A DNA stretch of 64,000 nucleotides from Corticium candelabrum. Taxonomy: Eukaryota; Porifera; Homoscleromorpha; Homosclerophorida; Plakinidae. The translations under genes and the position numbers were made by a program. Under the pieces are notes generated by a model that did no database searches, was not told the DNA's origin, and was given only the letters and a program-made list of their open reading frames with translations. Shown piece by piece: positions 58,926-64,000 of the stretch. Within the stretch, counting starts at the first letter, position 1, and each line of letters begins with the position of its first letter. The DNA is taken from the NCBI RefSeq assembly GCF_963422355.1, contig NC_085085.1:9110664-9174663 (forward strand), in the 5' to 3' direction.

Positions 58926-60806
58926 CTATAAATATAATGAAATTCAGTTGTTTGATTATTCAAGTGTGATCGTGATATGTGTCTACCAAACAACCGGGGA
59001 AGTTAAGTTCGCGAGATGTCCCGGATAATCTGAACATCTGTAGGGCGTATCGATAGCTTGCATGACAACCTCGAAACATCCGCTCACAGTCTAGTAAGTC
59101 TTTGACCTCAGCTCGTCTTACAAGGCATTGGTGACAACTGATCTATTCTCTGTTTTTTTGCCTGCTTTCCAACCTTAGAGAGATCTAGATACGCTTGCAG
59201 GAAGCCGAGCAAAACGGTCAAATTTGACGTTCGTCCGCCGGTAGCTTCAACTATTTGTATTTCGCCCAACATATAGAGAGGAGCGAATCCAACCTACTTG
59301 GTTCTTGGATGTGCCTGCACTATTGCTTTCTTCAGAACTTCTTGTCAAGGTGGAATCTTCTCTTGTTTGGAGATGCAGGACGAGGTCAAAGTGACGATGA
59401 TCATGACGGTTTCCGGTCATTTGACTCGCGATGTAGTCGTACAAGGTGAGTGTTATTGGCATTTGTTGTAAAGCATGTGCAAGACTGTCGTTAGCACATA
59501 CATTCTGATGAGGAATCGGTTGCGTTGGGGCTTGCTGGGTATGAGTTTTCGTGGGCTAATAATACGTACTTTGTTGTGAGCGGTCAAAGTAAGCGACATT
59601 CTTTTGCTCCCTACATTTTGCCCAACTGATTTTCGTCTCTTTATCTGCATGAACGCAGAGTAGAAGAGTTACCTCGGTCGCGCGTGCACTTCCCTAAGCC
59701 GTCAGGTCCCGACAGCACCATGCAAACTACCGCCGTATCACGGGTATCGAGCAGGACTCATGACAGATGGCACCCAGATTTGGGCGTGACTTGTGGTGTC
59801 AGGGCGGTGCTGCTTCGCGCCATCTAGATATTGCATGTGTTTTCGCGAATTAGTGGACAATCGTTCGGACAATATGTGTAACATACGTGTAGAGGCTCTA
59901 ACTTGATGTTTAGCCGTGTAATGTGTACACTGCAGTCATACACGTAATACACCTATGGTGACTTGAAAGCAGTACATACATGTACACTATTGTGGTATAC
60001 ACTGTGGAGCACCATAGTAATTACGTAATTAAGTGTATTGCTACGTTACTTGAAAATAGTAACTTAATATTAATTAACTAAAGTTGTGTAGGAAGATGGT
60101 TCAAAATGTCTGAAAAAATAATTTGGCTCATCCCTACTAGCAGTGTTCTCAGATCTCTCTGTGTATGTAGGTGAAACCACAATGGTCAAGAAGTGCCTCT
60201 TCCTTGTTGTCACAGGGTGCTAACTGGCAGCTTTCCTTGCTCTCACACAGATCAATATCTCTCCTATGCTATGGGCATCTGCATGCTGTAATTACAACTG
60301 CGTATCGTACTAGTTTGTTGAAATAGCGGTTTGCGCATACTGTAAATGTCTTAGAAATATTCAAGCACAGTAACTGACGTACGTAGCTAGTCTAGGCCGT
60401 AAGTACGTACCGTCGACATCCATGTTTGTGTGACTGGTTAGATTCCTCTAGCGCAGTACCCCTGGTATCTCTGGAAGCAGTTGGTACGGAGTATTTGCAC
60501 TTACACGTTGCAATACTTCTGTGAGAAAGTCTTGTATGTGTCCCCTTCTTGAGTTTGCGGCATAAGAGGCAGTCACAACAACTGGGGCACTGGGGCCCAT
60601 GTGCCGGTCAGATACTGAGGGCTTCTGTTCAACTGGAGCTACAATGTAGGGCAAAGCTCTGCCATGATAGGAGTATGTAGGCGTGGTTGAACTTGAGAGA
60701 TCTAGCTCTGTTATACGGGTCGCACAGTATGAGTATACGGGACCTGTTCGAACATAAATTCTATGGTTGTTTGCTAGACTGTGGAGAGGAGAAATTTGAC
60801 GTTCGT

Positions 60807-60881
<75 letters not shown>

Positions 60882-61297
60882 ACCACCACCACCACCACCA
60901 CCACCACACCCACACACCCCGAAAGTTCGATAGATAACACTATAGAACCACGCCCTTTCCTGTTGTGCGACCCGGATTAGAAGCCTCGCTACGCTCGGAA
61001 ATTAAATGCATGAGGTGGGGCCGTCTACCTTCCACGGTCAAAGTGCAAACCGAAACATGCGGCGTAGACTGATGGTCATCATTCTCGAGAACCTAGACCA
61101 AATTATGAGATAATGACAGCCAAAGGTTGAGGTTGATGATTGCATTGTCACCTAGTTGGTTGACGCTTTTAACTGACCAGATGTAGGCGGCTGCGAAGAA
61201 TTGCGGTTAACGTAGCATTCTTCTAGAACAATGGGACTTTGTTTCTTCTTTCAAATTCGTTTTGCTTTCTCTGTACTAGAAACGGCATCAAATAAAA
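58926..61297. other. Mostly unassigned sequence with short minus-strand open frames
   Basis: Open minus-strand frames at 59462-59247 (YDYIASQMTGNRHDHRHFDL..) and 60800-60448 (ITELDLSSSTTPTYSYHGRA.., ending PYQLLPEIPGVLR) have protein-like composition but match no family I know. The second runs into the CA/CAC repeat at its 5' end. They could be exons of the kinase gene or of another gene. Confidence 0.3.
60811..60906. repeat. (CA)n-(CAC)n compound microsatellite
   Basis: A CA run passes into CAC triplets, next to the open minus-strand frame ending at 60448. Confidence 0.97.
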
Positions 61298-61747
61298 TTA
61301 CTGGTTGAGATCTTGACGGCGACTACGAGTAGACGAATAATCATCTAGATCAAACTCATGATCACCTGCAGCTGATATAAGGCTTGTGATCTCTGGCGTT
61401 TCTTCGGTGGCATTACGAGATGAATAGACGACACTAGCTGAAGCTCGTAGTCGACTACTAATGGGTCCTCCCACCAATTTTAGCATCAAGAACACCGAAG
61501 GTGAGGCAAAAGCCAAAGGCAAAACGTATTTTGTGACAACACCATAGATACGTAACTAGAACAAAGGGGAGTGGGTATAGTCCCGTAGGAATACACAGTA
61601 CGTACGGTTGTATAGACGGGCAGGACTTAACAAACCCGCCGACTCTAGCTCGTATCTAACAATCGGACACGTCAGGTTCACTGTTTGTGCATCCACGATA
61701 GGATGTATGTAGGCGTAAGAGACACCTTGGATACCACGTGTCGACAC
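61298..61747 (-). CDS. Possible exons of an unidentified membrane protein
   Basis: 61747-about 61610 encodes a stretch (GIQGVSYAYIHPIVDAQTVN..) ending near a strong donor (GTACGTAC). After a CTAG acceptor near 61557, the next exon carries a hydrophobic segment (YVLPLAFASPSVFLMLKLVG) and an acidic tail ending DLNQ at 61298. The phase of the join is not consistent in my reading, and I do not recognise the family. Confidence 0.3.
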
Positions 61748-61929
61748 AAGGAAGGCTCAATTATGACACTCTTAGAACCATTGTCTACTTAATTGTATAT
61801 TTTTGCGTCATAGCCGATACCGAATAGGTTTGAGTCATGTGATTTACTCAAGCCTTTTCATTCCTGAGCAATCTGCTTCCAGACCAGCTTGATTACTTAG
61901 CTTAGTGCAAGTTTTGTTTGTTTGCTGAA

Positions 61930-64000
61930 ATGATCTTTGTAAGTGCAATCTTGTTGCACTCTCTTGCAATATCGTTTGCGTTTTCGAACGAATGCCGCCT
62001 TCCAGGTGACTCTCCGGTGTTGCAGCGCAGAGGTGAGTTGGAATTCGACGCCAAAGTTGCCGCAAACATGGCCCACCACAAGACAGACAAATTTAGACCA
62101 TACGTACGAGACGAGCCTTCATTCATTATTGCGAGGCGAGGTCGTTCGATCGAATTTGTTGTTCGCTATTGGAAACGATGCATTGGCAGTCCCAAATTTT
62201 TGCTGCGAGATCAAAATCGCAATTCAACAGTTTGGATGTGGACTGACGGCAAGTATGACGAGATGGATGGAAAGAATTATTCTGTCTATTCAAGACACCG
62301 CCATTGTTTCCTCCTCTTCATTCCTTCTCATTTGCCTGTTGGCGATTACGAAGTGACGGTGAAGCATTCTTGTTCACGATTTCCCAAACGGTTGGTGCAC
62401 GTTCAGGTCATATTTGACGTTGAACAAAGTTATAGGAGTGGTGTCCGCAAAAGAGGAGCGGGCGGACTACAACCTTTTGAGATGGACGAATATCTCTACA
62501 ACGACTTGGGCTACCTGTGGTTGGAAGACTATGCAATACGATGGGACTATGCTGTCGCTTCAATGGCGGTGCAAAGAGCAAGAATTGAGATAGAAAAGCG
62601 TATGAATGAGAACGAACGTAGGCATACACATCTTTATGCCCGTGCACTTACTCGTTACGTGGGAGACCCACTAACGCCAGGTAGAGTCTTACAAGGAAGA
62701 TGGGATGGAATGTATGACGACGGTACATCACCATTTCTTTGGGGTAGCAGCGCGCAGATATTTAATCTCTGGCTACCACACAGAAATACTGTAAAGTATG
62801 GACAGTGTTGGGTATTTGCCGCTTTACTTACGAGTCTTCTCAGATCCAGAGGCATTCCTGCTAGGACGGTTACCAATTATCAAAGTCTTCATGACCGAGG
62901 CTTAGCAGACAACCGCCTATCAGTTTTAAGACAGTATGACAAAATACAACAATCTGATGAACTCGTGTGGAACTTTCACGTGTGGTCAGAGGCTTGGATG
63001 GCTCGATCGGACTTGAAGCAACCAGCATATTGGAATGCAGTAGATGCAACACCACAGGAGCCTTCACCCTTAGCAGTTGGCAATCACTACCAAACTGGTC
63101 CAGCTTATGTACCATACGTCAAGCAAAATTTACCTCACGATGTTAACTATGATACCAAATTTGTCACAGCGGAAGTTAATGGAAGAAGGTGGTGTCCAAT
63201 TACTGGCGCATATGTTTCGGGTACAATAGGTCTTAACATAATAACTAAGGTACCTGGAAGAGGCGATGGGGTATATTCATACAACAACCCATTGTTTATA
63301 ACTGGGAATTACAAACACTTGATTGGGAAGAGAAGTACAGACAGCAAAATCCTACTGCCTCCACCTTATTCTGGATGTCGTCGAGAAAATGGCCTCAGAC
63401 TATCAGCTAGTCCGGAGATACCATCGGTTGGGCAGACATTCAATCTCTTTGTTACTCAAGGAAACACGAGCGTGCCAGAGAGTAGTTTGTTAGTGTTGAT
63501 GGAACCGATTGTTTACACATCACAATCACTTGGAATTGTCAGACTGTTCCTGGAGTCTTCATACATTACTGTTACCGAGGATGACTATCTCCCTTACTTA
63601 CGAAACACGACAATCTTTAAGTTCAAGGTGGGCGTGTGCAATTCATCTGGCCATTTTGTGTTTCATGATGCTCTTCTTCTTCGCTTGGCGTATGACAGTT
63701 TGAGCATTCAAGTGACAAGAAAAGAAACCGGTAGTGACTCCGTTGATTTGGTGGTAACCGTTAGCTTCGACAATCCGTTCTCAATTTCTCTTACTGGCGT
63801 TCTACTGTCTGTCTTCGCCCCCAGTTTTGACGTCTCTACCGAACATCTTCGTGACCTTCCACCAGCAACATCGCTAGCTCACAGTGTGACTGTGGGCTGT
63901 GGATCAACAACGGGCTCAAGATTTATATTAGCAACGCTAGACACAGCAGAGACTTTTAGGTCAGTTAGAGGATATGCTACTGTGGACTGTACGGTGACCA
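61930..64000 (+). CDS. Transglutaminase, secreted form, 5' part (690 codons in window)
   Basis: Forms isopeptide bonds between glutamine and lysine residues, usually calcium-dependent. The ATG at 61930 begins MIFVSAILLHSLAISFAFS, a signal peptide. The N-terminal beta-sandwich follows (NMAHHKTDKFRPYVRDEPSF). The catalytic core has all three residues: Cys293 in KYGQCWVFAALL, His350 in WNFHVWSEAW and Asp372 in WNAVDATPQE. Their spacings (57 and 22) are close to human TG2. The first C-terminal barrel has begun by the window end, and the frame is still open there. No intron or stop interrupts 2,071 bp, unlike the intron-rich neighbours. Most vertebrate transglutaminases lack a signal peptide, so classical secretion would be notable. 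Confidence 0.95.
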   Translation, partial: MIFVSAILLHSLAISFAFSNECRLPGDSPVLQRRGELEFDAKVAANMAHHKTDKFRPYVRDEPSFIIARRGRSIEFVVRYWKRCIGSPKFLLRDQNRNSTVWMWTDGKYDEMDGKNYSVYSRHRHCFLLFIPSHLPVGDYEVTVKHSCSRFPKRLVHVQVIFDVEQSYRSGVRKRGAGGLQPFEMDEYLYNDLGYLWLEDYAIRWDYAVASMAVQRARIEIEKRMNENERRHTHLYARALTRYVGDPLTPGRVLQGRWDGMYDDGTSPFLWGSSAQIFNLWLPHRNTVKYGQCWVFAALLTSLLRSRGIPARTVTNYQSLHDRGLADNRLSVLRQYDKIQQSDELVWNFHVWSEAWMARSDLKQPAYWNAVDATPQEPSPLAVGNHYQTGPAYVPYVKQNLPHDVNYDTKFVTAEVNGRRWCPITGAYVSGTIGLNIITKVPGRGDGVYSYNNPLFITGNYKHLIGKRSTDSKILLPPPYSGCRRENGLRLSASPEIPSVGQTFNLFVTQGNTSVPESSLLVLMEPIVYTSQSLGIVRLFLESSYITVTEDDYLPYLRNTTIFKFKVGVCNSSGHFVFHDALLLRLAYDSLSIQVTRKETGSDSVDLVVTVSFDNPFSISLTGVLLSVFAPSFDVSTEHLRDLPPATSLAHSVTVGCGSTTGSRFILATLDTAETFRSVRGYATVDCTVT

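Overview
The window is animal nuclear DNA. It holds split genes with short GT-AG introns and metazoan families: a kinesin motor, a collagen fused to a TNF-homology domain, a TSP1/EGF/Sushi receptor, a RING-type protein and a transglutaminase. It also holds a very heavy load of animal-type transposons (PIF-Harbinger, hAT, Ty3/gypsy, restriction-endonuclease-type and apurinic-endonuclease-type LINEs) and many microsatellites. The mixture suits an early-branching metazoan such as a sponge or cnidarian, but the sequence alone does not fix the species. I saw no tRNA, rRNA or CRISPR.

Layout. 2-9211 (+): C-terminal half of a kinesin-14 motor gene; one intron holds a two-gene Harbinger element (577-3789) and another holds LINE pieces with GACA tails. 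10828-15391 (+): a transmembrane receptor with tyrosine motifs in its tail. 16074-27828 (-): a 13-exon collagen-TNF gene whose first intron (8.4 kb) holds an inverted-repeat-bounded block of decayed gypsy and hAT elements. 27829-30221: no recognisable gene.

30222-44726 is a nest of four mobile elements. A hAT element (minus strand) was split by an 11.4-kb element with 460-480 bp terminal inverted repeats and an 8-bp target duplication. That element carries an intact three-exon RING-type gene. It also contains a small, intact rve-type (DDE) integrase transposon with perfect 52-bp inverted repeats, and a full-length Ty3/gypsy element with apparently identical LTRs that sits antisense in the last intron of the RING gene.

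45025-53110 is bounded by diverged 0.8-1 kb inverted repeats. It holds two decayed tandem copies of a gene resembling the Gig2/PARP-like family, an in-frame ~54-codon tandem repeat, and LINE debris. 54130-58407 (-) is a decayed LINE of the restriction-endonuclease type, itself split by a second LINE. After an orphan protein-kinase exon and unassigned ORFs, 61930-64000 (+) encodes a transglutaminase with a signal peptide, the full catalytic triad and no intron, running off the end of the window.

The host genes do not form a pathway. The collagen-TNF protein, the receptor and the transglutaminase all look secretory or cell-surface, so an extracellular-matrix or recognition theme is a possible but unproven link.
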